Positions 41,901 through 52,645 are shown, numbered from the stretch's first letter. The stretch: 64,000 nt of DNA from Microglena sp. YARC (GCA_022414725.1 CM039464.1:60192539-60256538); one strand, 5' to 3'. Numbers and translations: made by a program. The notes: generated by a model not told the origin, from the sequence alone.

Positions 41901-42465
41901 TGGGTATTGGTGTGTGTGTGGGGTGTTTAGGGTGTTGGGTGTGTGTTGGGTGTGCTCGGGGTGTGTGTGGGTTGTGGGGTGTGTGTGGGGTGTGTGTGGG
42001 GTATGTAGGGTGTGTAGGGTGTTGGGTGTGTGTAGGGTGTGCATGGTGTGTGGGGTGTGTGTGGGGTCTGTGTGGGGTGTGTGTGGGGTGTGTAGGGTGT
42101 GTGTGGTGGGGTGTGGGGTGTGGGGTGTGTGTGGGGTGTGGGGTGTGTGTGTGGGGTGGGTGGGTGTTAGGGTGTGTGTGTGGGGTGTGTGTGTGTGGGG
42201 TGTGGGTGTGTGGGGTGTGTGTGTGGGGGGTGGGTGGGTTGTGGGGTCTGTGTGGGGTGTGTGTGGGGTGTGTAGGGTGTGTGTGTGGGGGTGTGGGTGT
42301 GTGTAGGGTTTGTGGGGTGTGTGGGGTGTGTTGGGTGTGTGTGTGGGGGGATGGGGGGGTGTAGGGTGTGTGTGGGATGTGTTGTATGTGTGTGGGGTGT
42401 GTGTGGGGGGGGGGGGGGTGTAGGGGGTGTGTTGGGTGTGTGTGTCGTGTGTGTGGGTGTGTATA
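38954..42465 (+). repeat. Intron 1, GT-rich minisatellites
   Basis: Starts with a GGAGGT array (39027-39140), then TGTGTGGGGTGT-type words for 3.3 kb with almost no C or A on this strand. A 43-bp unit (GGCTGTGTTTGGGGTGGGGT, GTGTAGGGTATTGGGTGTGT, ATT) repeats about 8 times at 40120-40430, with longer variants from 39955. Another family, GTGTGTTGATGGTGGGTGTG, fills 40550-40830. A short unique island (CTCACCAAACGCATACTTGA) lies near 40874. Large Cys/Val/Gly or His/Thr/Pro frames on both strands are repeat artefacts. Confidence 0.93.
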
Positions 42466-43073
42466 TCCCCTCCACACCCCACACCCTCCACACACCCTCC
42501 ACACCCACACCCTTCGAATCCCCTCCCATGCACCCTCCCTCCCTCCACACATCCTCCCCCCCCCCCCCCCCTCCCCCCCTCCACACATCCTTCCCCCCCC
42601 CTCCTCCCTCTCCCTCCACACATCCTTCCCCCCCCCCCCCTCCCTCCCCCCTCCACACATCCTTCCCCCCCCCCCCCCCCCCCCCCCCGCCCCCCGCCTC
42701 TTCCCCTCCACACATCTTCCCCCCCCTCTCCCCCCCCCCCCCCCTAACTCCCCTCCACACATCTCCCCCCCCCCCCCCCCCCTCCCCCCCTCCCTCCCCC
42801 CCTCCACACATCTTCCCCCCCTACCTCTCCCATCCCCCCCTCCCTCCCCCCCTCCACACATCCTTCCCCCCCTCCCTCCCTCCCCCCTCCACACAACCTC
42901 CTCCCCCCCCCCCCTCCATACTCCCCCCCCCCAACTATCCACCCACCACACCACCATCAACCTCCCCCTCTAACCCGCCCAACACCAACCCTCCCCACAC
43001 ACACAACCCCCACCCACCCCACCCCCTACCCCCACCCTTCCCACCCCAACCCTCCTCACCCCCTGTATTGTAG
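42466..43073 (+). repeat. Intron 1, C-rich tract
   Basis: Strand composition flips at about 42466 from G/T to C/A. Units of CCTCCACACATCCTT plus a poly-C run of variable length (up to about 28 C near 42664) repeat about ten times to 42950, then CACCCACC and CCACCACCATCAA words. Confidence 0.9.
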
Positions 43074-43248
43074 GAGCAGTACATCAGATGAAGTGGAACT
43101 GCTGGATACCTATACCCCCCCTACCCCACCCACTCACTCACCCACCCACCCACCCACCCCACCACCATCAACCTCCCCTTCTACCCCCCCAACCCCAACC
43201 CTACCCCCCTGTGGTGCAGGTGCAGTAAATCTGATGAAGTGGAACTGA
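43074..43248 (+). pseudogene. Two upstream partial copies of UBC9 exon 2 (acceptor side)
   Basis: Copy 1 (43074-about 43110): TTGTAG acceptor, then GAGCAGTACATCAGATGAAG and TGGAACTGC, ending after GGATACC. Copy 2 (43220-43248): GTGCAG acceptor, GTGCAGTAAATCTGATGAAG and TGGAACTG. Both lack the 3' part and donor of exon 2. Between them are CCCACCC and CACCATCAACCTCCCCTTCT words, repeated again before the intact exon. Confidence 0.88.
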
Positions 43249-43420
43249 CCCCTACACCACTCACTTCACCCACCCACCCACTCACCCACCCACCCACCCA
43301 CTCACCCACCCACCCACCCACCCACCCACCCATCCACCCACCACCACCCACCCACCCCACCACCATCAACTTCCCCTTCTACCCCCCAACCCCCCAACCC
43401 TACCCCCCCCTGTGGTGTAG

Positions 43421-43487
43421 GTGCAGTAAATCTGATGAAGTGGAATTGCCGGATACCTGGCAAAGCTGGCACACCTTGGGAAGGAGG
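43421..43487 (+). CDS. UBC9: UBC9-like SUMO-conjugating enzyme, exon 2
   Basis: The only copy with both acceptor (GTGTAG) and donor (GGAGG then GTAAGT). It enters in phase 1 and leaves in phase 2, encoding [20 protein letters not shown] plus shared Gly codons. It matches the UBC9 stretch NLMxWxCxIPGKxGTxWEGG. It sits between two acceptor-side and nine donor-side partial copies of itself. Confidence 0.93.
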
Positions 43488-43496
43488 GTAAGTCGT

Positions 43497-43530
<34 letters not shown>

Positions 43531-43613
43531 CCCCCTCCCCCCCCCACACACACACCCACACACCACACACACACACAACACCCCCCCCAACACACACACA
43601 CACATTCACCCAC

Positions 43614-43676
43614 CGGATACCTGGCAAAAGCTGGCACACCTTGGGAAGGAGGGGTAAGTTGTTGTCCCCCCCCCCC

Positions 43677-43707
<31 letters not shown>

Positions 43708-43968
43708 ACACAAACACCCCCCCAACACACACACACACATTCACCACCGGATACCTGGCAAAAGCTGGCACACCTTGGGAAGGAGGGTAAGTTGTTGTCC
43801 CCCCCCCCCCCCCCCCCCCACACCCACCCACACCCACCCACCCACCCACCCACCACACACAAACACCCCCCCAACACCCACACACACATTCACCCACCGG
43901 ATACCTGGCAAAAGCTGGCACACCTTGGGAAGGAGGGTAAGTTGTTGTCCCCCCCCCCCCACACCACA

Positions 43969-44010
<42 letters not shown>

Positions 44011-44072
44011 TCACCCACCGGATATCTGGCAAAGCTGGCACACCTTGGGAAGGAGGGTAAGTCGTTGTGTCC

Positions 44073-44103
<31 letters not shown>

Positions 44104-44393
44104 AAAACACCCCCCCAACACACACACACACATTCACCCACCGGATACCTGGCAAAGCTGGCACACCTTGGGAAGGAGGGTAAGTCGTTGTGTCCCCCCC
44201 CCACCCCCCACCCACCCACCACCCACACACGGATACCTGGCAAAGCTGGCACACCTTGGGAAGGAGGGTAAGTCGTTGTGTCCCCCCCCCACCTCCCCCC
44301 ACCCACCCCCCCACCCACCCACCCACCACCCACACCCACCCAACGGATACCTGGCAAAGCTGGCACACCTTGGGAAGGAGGGTAAGTTGTTGT

Positions 44394-44444
<51 letters not shown>

Positions 44445-44642
44445 ACACACACATACACACACACACACACACACATTCACCCACCGGATACCTGGCAAAG
44501 CTGGCACACCTTGGGAAGGAGGGTAGTCGTTGTGTCCCCCCCCCCCACACACAACACACACACACACAAACACCCCCCCAACACACACACACACATTCAC
44601 CCACCGGATACCTGGCAAAGCTGGCACACCTTGGGAAGGAGG
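43614..44642 (+). pseudogene. Nine downstream partial copies of UBC9 exon 2 (donor side)
   Basis: Copies end at about 43653, 43786, 43936, 44056, 44179, 44267, 44381, 44522 and 44642. Each has GGATACCTGGCAAA, GCTGGCACACCTTGG and GAAGGAGG, followed by GTAAGT in eight cases (GTAGTC after the copy ending 44522; an extra G in the copy ending 43653). Three copies have CAAAAG for CAAAG. None has the acceptor half. Spacers are poly-C, CA repeats and CATTCACCCACC, giving units of about 90-150 bp. Confidence 0.93.
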
Positions 44643-44659
44643 GTAAGTCATTGTGTCCC

Positions 44660-45815
44660 CCCCCGGGTGTGTTGGGGTGTGGGTGTGTGCAGGTGTGTTG
44701 TGGGTGTGTTGGGGTGTGTGGGTGTGCAGGTGTGTTGTGGGGGTGTTGTGGGGTGTGGGGGTGTGCAGGTGTGTTGTGGGTGGGGTTGTGTTGGGTGTGT
44801 GTTGTGGGTGTGGGGGTGTGCAGGTGTGTTGTGGGTGTGTTGGGGTGTTGGGGTGTGCAGGTGTGTTGTGGGTGTGTTGTGGGGTGTGGGGGTGTGCAGG
44901 TGTGTTGTGGGTGTGTGTTGGGGTGTGGGGGTGTGCAGGTGTGTTGTGGGTGTGTTGTGGGGTGTGTGTGTTGGTTGTGTGTTGTGGTTGGGGGTGTGCA
45001 GGTGTGTTGGTGTGTGTTGTGGTGTGGGGTGTGCAGGTGTGTTGTGGGTGTGTTGTGGGTGTGGGGGTGTGCAGGTGTGTTGTGGGTGTGGGGGTGTGCA
45101 GGTGTGTTGGGTGTGTGTTGTGGGTGTGGGGGTGTGCAGGTGTGTTGTGGGGGTGTTGTGGGGTGTGGGGGTGTGCAGGTGTGTTGTGGGTGTGTGTTGT
45201 GGTGGGTGTGTGTGTGTTGTGGTGTGGGTGTGCAGGTGTGTTGTGGGTGTGGGGGTGTGTGTTGTGGGGTGGGTGTGTTGGGTGTGTGTTGTGGGTGTGG
45301 GGGTGTGCAGGTGTGTTGTGGGTGTGGGGGTGTGGGGGTGTGCAGGTGTGTTGTGGGTGGGGGTGTGTGAAGGGTAAGTAGGCTGTGGGGTGTGTTGGGT
45401 GTGTGGGGTGTGTTGATGGTGGTTGTTGACACACAGTGATTTCTGTGTGTGTGTGGGTGTGTGTTGGGGTGTGGGGGTGTGCAGGTGTGTTGTGGGTGGG
45501 GGTGTGTGGAGCGTGTTGGGGGTGGATGTGTGAAGGGTAAGTAGGCCGTGGGGTGTGTTGGGTGTGTGGGGTGTGTTGATGGTGGGTGTTGACACACAGT
45601 GATTTCTGTGTGTGTGTGTGGGTGTGTGGGTGTGCAGGTGTGTTGTGGGTGGGGGTGTGCGGAGCGTGTTGTGGGTGGGGGTGTGTGGAGCGTATTGGGG
45701 ATGGGGGTGTGTTGTGGGTGGGGGTGTATTGAGCGTGTTGGGTGTGTGGGGTGTGTTGATGGTGGGTGTGTGGTGTGCGTTGATGGTGGATGTTGACACA
45801 CAGTGATTTCTTCCC
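44660..45815 (+). repeat. Intron 2, second GT-rich minisatellite field
   Basis: Strand composition flips back to G/T. GTGTGCAGGTGTGTTGTGGG with GTGTTGGGGTGTGG repeats about 17 times to 45370. Then a unit of about 165-200 bp with GTTGACACACAGTGATTTCT occurs three times (45424, 45588, 45792). Confidence 0.9.
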
Positions 45816-45824
45816 AGTGCTCTG

Positions 45825-46064
45825 CAGGGTACTACAAAGCGCGCGATGCAGCGCAATTTCGCGCATGCTTTTTGAGCCCCACTGCGCGTTTTAACCCCCT
45901 GTGGGCGCAGCGCACACTTTTTGCGCTTTTTGCACTTCAAAGCGCTGACCAATTTGACGTTCGTGCGCTTTAAGCGCTGACCAATTTGACGTTCGTGCGC
46001 TTTAAGCGCTGACCAATTTGACGTTTGTGTGCTTTAAGCCAATTTGATAATACGTAGTACCCTG
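45825..46064. mobile_element. hAT-like MITE, CAGGGTAC family, complete copy
   Basis: 240 bp with inverted ends CAGGGTACTAC...GTAGTACCCTG, flanked by 8-bp direct repeats GTGCTCTG/GTGCTCTT. GCGC-rich inside (AAAGCGC, GCGCTGACCAATTTGACG three times). The 8-bp duplication and CAGGG end fit the hAT superfamily. No transposase. Confidence 0.85.
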
Positions 46065-46194
46065 GTGCTCTTAATGTCGAAGTGAATAATTTCAATTAAA
46101 AAAAATGAAAATATAAAATTTGAGCATCCAAGAATTGTCACACAACGACCTCTAAGGACGTGCCCAGTGGGTATTAAAATTCAATTAATGTTCA

Positions 46195-47060
46195 ATTGAC
46201 TCCAATTCAATCAGCCTGGCCATGTGTGTGTCGATTGTTCCCCTTGGACCTGATATTCAACGACACGTCTGTGTGTATTGTATGTTAAATTAACTCCAAC
46301 TCAACCATCCTGGCCATGTGTGTGTCGCTTGTTCCCCTTGCATCTCAAACTGTGTTATTGTGTAATTGATGTTCAATTAACTCCAACTCAACCATCCAGG
46401 CCATGCGTGTGTCGATTGTTCCCCTTGCGTGTGTCGATTGTTCCCCTTCAATGACACATCTGTGTGTATTTAATGTTCAATTAACTCCAACTCAACCATC
46501 CTGGCCATTTGTGTGCTGCTTGTAGCCCTTGGATTTCAACTTGTGTAATTGTGTAATTATGTTAAATTCACTCCAATTCAACCATCCTGGCCATGTGCAT
46601 GGCATTTGTGCCTCTTGGTCCTGATATTGAACGACACATGTGTGTGTATTTAATGTTCAATTCACTCCAACTCAACCATCCTGGCCATGTGTGTGTCGCT
46701 TGTTCCCCTTGCATCTCAAACTGTGTTATTGTGTAATTGATGTTCAATTCACTCCAACTCAACCATCCTGGCCATGTGTGTGTCGCTTGTTCCCCTTGCA
46801 TCTCAAACTGTGTTATTGTGTAATTGATGTTCAATTAACTCCAATTCAACCATCCTGGCCATTTTTGTGAAGCTTGCACACCTTGCATCTCAATTTTCGG
46901 TTTTGTGTATTTAATGTTCAATTCACTCCAATTCTACCATCCAGGCCATTTTTGTGCAGCTTGTACCCCTTGCATCTCAAACTGTGGTATTGTGTAATTT
47001 ATGTTCAATTGAATCCAACTGAACCATCCTGGCCTTGTGTGTGTCGATTGTTCCCCTTGG
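46195..47060 (+). repeat. Intron 2 tandem repeat carrying UBC9 exon 3 acceptor-edge echoes
   Basis: A unit of about 87-100 bp (TTCAATTnACTCCAACTCAA, CCATCCTGGCCATGTGTGTG, TCGCTTGTTCCCCTTG...) repeats about nine times. Within each unit CTTGTTCCCCTTG followed by GACCTGATATTCAACGAC or by the decayed CATCTCAAACTGTG corresponds to the start of exon 3 (CTTATACCCCTTGGACCTCA, TATTCAACGAGG). The best echoes lie at about 46236, 46607 and 47046. Confidence 0.8.
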
Positions 47061-47789
47061 ACCTGATATTCAACGACTACTATCCATGTAATTTATGTCC
47101 AATAACCTGCCAATAGACTCAAATTAAATTTGATGGCATTAAATTCAATACAATTCAATCAAATGAATTTAAATTAACTTAAATTAAACCTGAATTAAAA
47201 CAAATCAAATTAAATTTGATGGCATTAAATTCAATACAATTCAATCAAATGAATTTAAATTAACTTAAATTAAACCTGAATTAAACCAAATCAATTTAAA
47301 TTTGATGGCATTAAATTAAATCCAATCCAATTAAGCTACAGCCCCTCCTTACTGCGTGCAGTAATTTATGTTACATAAATCAAATTCAATTTGATTACAT
47401 TAAATTGAACTAAATTGAATTAAATTGAATTAAATTGAATTAAATAAAATCAAATTGAATTAAATTAAATTAAATAAAATTAAATTAAGTCAAATTAAAT
47501 TAAATGAAATGAAATTAAGCCCTTCCTGACCATGTTCGTGCAGAATGTACCCCTTGGACCTCATATTCAACGACGACTATCCGCGTAATTGATTTTCAAT
47601 AAACTCATCCTACTTTGATTAAATTGAATTAAATTTAATTTATCAATTTAATTAAATTAAGTTAAATTTAAATTAAGTTAAATTAAATTAAATCAAATTA
47701 AATTCAATCAAATGAAGTTAAATTAACTCAAATTAAACCTGAATTAAACCAAATCAAATTAAATCTAATCCCTGCTTCCTTGCGTGCAG
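47061..47789 (+). repeat. Intron 2, AAATT-rich simple sequence with one strong exon 3 echo
   Basis: AAATTAAATT, AAATCAAATT and TGAATTAAA words with a direct repeat of about 85 bp at 47120-47290. At 47538-47590 GTGCAGAATGTACCCCTTGG, ACCTCATATTCAACGACGAC and TATCCGCGTAA copy the acceptor and first 45 bases of exon 3. Confidence 0.85.
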
Positions 47790-47895
47790 CTTATACCCCT
47801 TGGACCTCATATTCAACGAGGACTATCCACGTAAGACTCCCAAGGCCAAGTTCCCTGATGGCTTCTTCCACCCTAATGTCTACCCTGATGGCCTG
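47790..47895 (+). CDS. UBC9: UBC9-like SUMO-conjugating enzyme, exon 3
   Basis: Acceptor GCGTGCAG, phase 2 entry (GG then C completes Gly56), donor GTGAGT in phase 0. It encodes [20 protein letters not shown] and [15 protein letters not shown]. The HPN motif falls at residues 83-85, as in human UBC9; its Asn stabilises the oxyanion during transfer. It joins cleanly to exon 2 and exon 4 in frame. Confidence 0.94.
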
Positions 47896-47898
47896 GTG

Positions 47899-48142
47899 AG
47901 TTGGTTAGTTAGTTGGTTGGTTGGTTGGTTGGTTGGTTGGTTGGTTGGTTGGTTGGTTGGTTGGTTGGTTGGTTGGTTGGTTGGTTGGTTGGCTTGTTGG
48001 TTGGTTGGTTGGTTGGTTGGTTGGTTGGTTGGTTGGTTGGTTGGTTGGTTGGTTGGTTGGTTGGTTGGTTGGTTGGTTGGTTGGTTGGCTTGGTTGGTTG
48101 GTTGGTTGGTTGGTTGGTTGGTTGGTTGGTTGGTTGGTTGGT
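47899..48142 (+). repeat. GGTT tetranucleotide array at the exon 3 donor
   Basis: About 240 bp of GGTT starting 4 bp after the donor (GTGAGTTGGTTAGTTAGTTG), so the array seems to have grown from the 5' splice site region. Interrupted by GGCTTG twice. The Val-Gly-Trp-Leu and Asn-Gln-Pro-Thr frames are artefacts. Confidence 0.95.
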
Positions 48143-48360
48143 TCCACCGCTTCCCTTGCCATGTGTTTGTTTCGTGCGTTGTGTCATTCATTGAGCAACT
48201 GAGTGCGACCCAGTGCGTCGCGCTGAACCCCAAACTTCCGGGGCGCTGGGCTTCTTGCCCTGCCCTATATTGTGCGACGCGCTGAACCCCAAACTCCTGG
48301 GGCTCCGGGCTTCTTGCCCTGCCCTATATTGTGTCAGCCTGAAATCAGGCTTGTGCTGCA
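48143..48360 (+). repeat. Short direct repeat in intron 3
   Basis: Two copies of about 57 bp (CGCGCTGAACCCCAAACT, GGGCTTCTTGCCCTGCCCTA, TATTGTG) at 48218-48275 and 48278-48333. Confidence 0.85.
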
Positions 48361-49492
48361 ATGTTGACTACCCAACTAACCAGCAAGTCCTACCCAACTA
48401 CCCAACTAACCAGCAAGTCCTACCCAACTACCCTACTAACCAGCAAGTCCTACCCAACTACCCAACTAACCAGCAAGTCCTACCCAACTACCCGACTAAC
48501 CAGCAAGTCCTACCCAACTACCCAACTAACCAGCAAGTCCTACCCAACTACCCAACTACCCAGCAAGTCCTACCCAACTACCCAACTAACCAGCAAGTCC
48601 TACCCAACTACCCAACTAACCAGCAAGTCCTACCCAACTACCCAACTAACCAGCAAGTCCTACCCAACTACCCAACTAACCAGCAAGTCCTACCCAACTA
48701 CCCAACTAACCAGCAAGTCCTACCCAACTACCCAACTAACCAGCAAGTCCTACCCAACTACCCTACTAACCAGCAAGTCCTACCCAACTACCCAACTAAC
48801 CAGCAAGTCCTACCCAACTACCCAACTAACCAGCAAGTCCTACCCAACTACCCAACTAACCAGCAAGTCCTACCCAACTACCCAACTAACCAGCAAGTCC
48901 TACCCAACTGCCCTACTAACCAGCAAGTCCTACCCAACTACCCAACTAACCAGCAAGTCCTACCCAACTACCCAACTAACCAGCAAGTCCTACCCAACTA
49001 CCCAACTAACCAGCAAGTCCTACCCAACTACCCAACTAAACTAACAGCAAGTCCTACCCAACTACCCAACTAACCAGCAAGTCCTACCCAACTACCCAAC
49101 TAACCAGCAAGTCCTACCCAACTACCTAACAGCAAGTCCTACCCAACTACCCAACTAACCAGCAAGTCCTACCCAACTCAAGTCCTACCCAACTAACCAG
49201 CAAGTCCTACCCAACTACTAACCCAGCAAGTCCTACCCAACTACCCAACTAACCAGCAAAGTCCTACCCAACTACCAACAACTAACCAGCAAGTCCTACC
49301 CAACTACCCAAACTAACCAGCAAGTCTACCCAACTACCCAACTAACCAGCAAGTCCTACCCAACTACCCAACTAACCAGCAAGTCCTACCCAACTACACA
49401 TCTAACCAGCAAGTCCTACCCAACTACCCACTAAACTACACAACTAACCAGCAAGTCCTACCCAACTACACAACAAACCAGAAAGTCCTAGT
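48361..49492 (+). repeat. 30-bp satellite in intron 3
   Basis: Unit TACCCAACTACCCAACTAAC plus CAGCAAGTCC. About 22 near-perfect copies to 49040, then about 14 copies with indels. Each unit holds ACTAAC followed by CAG, which resembles a branch point and acceptor. Since 30 is divisible by 3, all + frames stay open over the perfect part; they are not genes. Confidence 0.97.
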
Positions 49493-49686
49493 TAGCGTGT
49501 CAAGCGACGCAGATACTTGACAGAGAGTGTTGGCTATCAGAACAACAGGTGGCAATAGAGTGGATCAGATCAATACCATTTAGTAACGAAACAATTAACT
49601 GACGTGTCAGGCGCTGTTTGGTCGTCGGTCGGACAGACGGACAGACTGACGGACGACGGGATGAATCTGGGGGCTCTCGTCCCCCA

Positions 49687-49731
<45 letters not shown>

Positions 49732-49969
49732 CCCCCAGAATATATATATATATATATATATAGCATATCTAGCATTTGATCCCGTCGTACCGACGAGAAA
49801 ACCCCTGTGGCCTCCTGGACGACAGGTCAGCAAGATATGAAACCAAAAGCCCAACTACCTAGGCCAAAAGCGGCTAAACCATATCACAGACATGGAACTT
49901 TATATAAATAAAAAATATGCATTTTGTATATCTCCTCACATAAACATATTCCTTATCTTTCTTGTGCAG
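49493..49969 (+). other. Intron 3, TA arrays between unique pieces
   Basis: Two TA arrays (49689-49728 and 49740-49762), each preceded by CCCCCAGAATATA. 49893-49969 is the sequence that precedes exon 4 (AAATATGCATTTTGTATA, CTCC.CACATAAA, CCTTATCTT, TTGTGCAG). No gene. Confidence 0.7.
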
Positions 49970-50006
49970 GTCTGTATCTCCAACTTGAATGATGATCCTG
50001 ACTTCA

Positions 50007-50089
<83 letters not shown>

Positions 50090-50238
50090 TATATATATAT
50101 CCATAATATATATATACAAATACACATTTTGTATATGTCCGCATATAAATACCTTACTTATCTTGTGCAGGTCTGTATCTCCAACTTGAATGATGATCCT
50201 GACCTCAATATATATCTCATATATACATTTTTATATAA
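49970..50238 (+). pseudogene. Two upstream partial copies of UBC9 exon 4 (acceptor side)
   Basis: Copies at 49970-50010 and 50171-50211. Each has TTGTGCAG, then GTCTGTATCTCCAACTTGAA and TGATGATCCTGAC (VCISNLNDDPD, catalytic Cys codon included), then TTCAATATATA leading into a TA array. The upstream about 60 bp of intron are duplicated too. No donor. Confidence 0.92.
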
Positions 50239-51133
50239 ACCGTACTGCTCTCAATATTTAACGGCTGCAAAATTTGACGGCTTTATGGGGGGTTTTATTA
50301 AAAATTGACGATTTACATTTGACGAGTTTTTTAATAGGATGATAAATTGACGTTACACATTTGACGGTTACCATTTCAATAAAATCCATTTATGCAACTG
50401 AACGTTTGTACTTAATCATGTTACACTGGTTCATGGTTCATGGTACAATATTAGGGTACTCAGTTCTAGGACCTGCAAGGAGTGTACATATAATACTGCA
50501 ACGATCCCAACATCTTGTTCAGCATAACACTACCGGTACTCGTTTAAATAACTAGAATGAGACATTCAATCGTTTTCACGAAGTCCTGAAATCATCTCTT
50601 GCTCAGTTAACGTCAGAAACATAAGCATAACGTATGTTCCTGTATTGCTCAGCGACCTAGAAGGACCAAGGTAAGGTTTTGTTACGGCTACAATATGCAC
50701 ATACCGTATTCTGTATACTTCACTCCAATGTACATATATGTTGACATCCTATCCCTATTGCCTCTGTTCTTTTTGTACCTGTCAGCCTTTTACCTTCTCT
50801 AACCTTTCCCATTCCTAGTGTGCCCTAATTCAAACAATTGGAGCAAGGAAGAGTGGTTCAAGATGGTCACAGGGTTTGTGCTCCTAAACTCATCGTTTTT
50901 GTCAGATGAGGCATCTGAACATGCAGACAGATGCAGGCGGTTCCAGGGATCTCGTATCAATAAAACATGTAGTGTTTGGCCCACTGAGCAGTGAGATATG
51001 TCCATTCTAGTGATGCACCTAATATCGGCAAAAAAACGATTTGACGGTTTTTTCGTTGTGTAATATACCGTACGCCACGATTTGACGGTTGCTCCCATCA
51101 ATTTAAACCGTTAATTTTTGAAAGCAGTACGGT
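50239..51133 (+). mobile_element. TIR element A, ACCGTACTGCTC family
   Basis: 895 bp with inverted ends ACCGTACTGCTCTCAA...TTGAAAGCAGTACGGT in TATA-flanked DNA. TTTGACGG words recur near both ends. It is homologous to the inverted copy at 57423-58194. Both share a minus/plus-equivalent frame (FFADIRCITRM, HCSVGQTL, LHLSACSDASSDK), which may be residual coding or simply shared sequence. Confidence 0.82.
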
Positions 51134-52285
51134 ATATATATATAAAGAAATCATGGTCGTGGTGGTCGTGGTGGTTGTGGTGGTGTCATCGCGTAACCGA
51201 CTTAACCGACTTCCCCCCCAGCCATTTCCCGCCCAGCCAATGCCCGCTCAGCCAATTCACGCTTTTAATCCCTCCTGCTTCAACTTCTGCCTGATTGGCC
51301 TCCTGCGAATTCTGCCTTATGCAACCTTCGCCTCCTGCGTATTCTACCTGTTGCGCATCCCGCCCGATATCTCCTTTTCCCGCCTGAGTTCATCCATCTG
51401 ATTTCGGTAGCGCTACAGTTCGTCTTCCTACAAGCTTTTTCCCCTGTATCTCTGCAAGACCTTTCCCTTGCGTCAAGAGACCTGTCGCTGCGCACAACGG
51501 GAGGTGACGTGGTGAGTCAGCGGACCTGTCAGAAATGTCCGAATCGCATCCATCCCATGTCACAAACTTGACTGCAAATTCTACCCACTGTATTGAGAAA
51601 CATGTCGCATCGCATTGTGCCATAGCAAGTACGCATCAAAGTTGACCGAATGAAAAATATCGCTGAGCATTCTCGCCCTAACTTGACCGAACATCTCAAA
51701 TCAGCAACTTGACTGTAACTTCTTCCCACTGCATCGAGAAACATGTCGTCGCTGTGCGTTGTGCTATAGCGAGCATGCGGCAAAGTTAAATGGATGAACC
51801 TAGCGATGTTTCCAAGTCCCAGATCGAGTTGACTTCGGGAGCAGTTGCGGTGAACAGGATTGTTCTTTGGCCGAACTGAATATATGCTTGCTAAGAAGAA
51901 GCTTTAATTATATACAGTTGCGATTGCGCAGGTTCAGCCTTTTCAGTGGGGTCGACTATCGATCACAGCTGAGGTGGCAGGGAAGCAGGTCCGATGCTTT
52001 TAGCGGAGTCGGATGATGCGCAAACGTTGTCGATGCTCATCGTCCCCTTTGCCATCAGCTATGGCAAAGCCCACAGCTGAAGTGGAGGGGGGCAGATATG
52101 GAGTATGTGTGTGCTGGTGGGTGCGTGTAGGAGGGAGGGGAGGGATGAGAGTGGGGAGAGGTGGGGGCTGGTGGGATGGCTGGGGTGGGGGAAGGGATGG
52201 AGTCAGGAAATATGTCAGGAAGAGTAAGGGAGTATGTTTGTGGGCGGGGGTACATGGTTGGGTGATGGTGGGGTGGAGATAACTA
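51134..52285 (+). other. Intron 3, no gene seen
   Basis: 51148-51205 resembles 6063-6110 (GGTCGTGGTGGTCGTGG, GTGTCATCGCGTAACC). 51530-51790 contains two diverged copies of a unit with CAACTTGACTG.AA.TTCT.CC, CACTG.ATYGAGAAACATGTC and a GTTGTGC/TTGTGCCATAGC word. Otherwise unique. Confidence 0.5.
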
Positions 52286-52325
<40 letters not shown>

Positions 52326-52645
52326 ACGGTGGTGTTTGTGTGCTTGCGGGTGCACAAGGGAGACCATCGCAAGGGATATGCGTCCGTCAATGTTTTAAGT
52401 TGCATGTACTGCAGAGAAAACCGTTTTGCAACCCAGCCCAAAACAGGTGTGGCCAACGGGAGGGAAGGGGGGAGGGGGCGGATAATGGTTTGGTGGTGGT
52501 GGTGAGTGAATGGGTGGGGGCTTCAAGTGTAAACCATTATGTAACCAGCCCCAAATGGGTGTGGCCAAAGGCCAAACGGGCACCGTACTATGATTTGGGG
52601 GGTGGGGTGGGGGGGGGGGGGGGGGGGGTCTTTGTGAGAGTAGAT
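52286..52645 (+). repeat. Poly-G runs and GGTGG tracts
   Basis: An uninterrupted G run of about 38 (52286-52323), GGGAAGGGGGGAGGGGGCGG near 52463, and a GGGG tract at 52598-52628. Confidence 0.9.

Noticed and set aside
38867..45952. Very long His/Thr/Pro and Cys/Val/Gly frames (up to about 1000 codons) on both strands
   Set aside because: Low-complexity translation of GT-rich and C-rich repeats inside UBC9 introns; the frames overlap each other on both strands.
48213..49073. 286-codon frame of a repeating 10-residue unit
   Set aside because: Product of a 30-bp satellite; three frames are open in parallel and no stable start exists.
48361..49492. CRISPR-like array of 30-bp repeats
   Set aside because: Units are head to tail with no unique spacers, in a eukaryotic intron.
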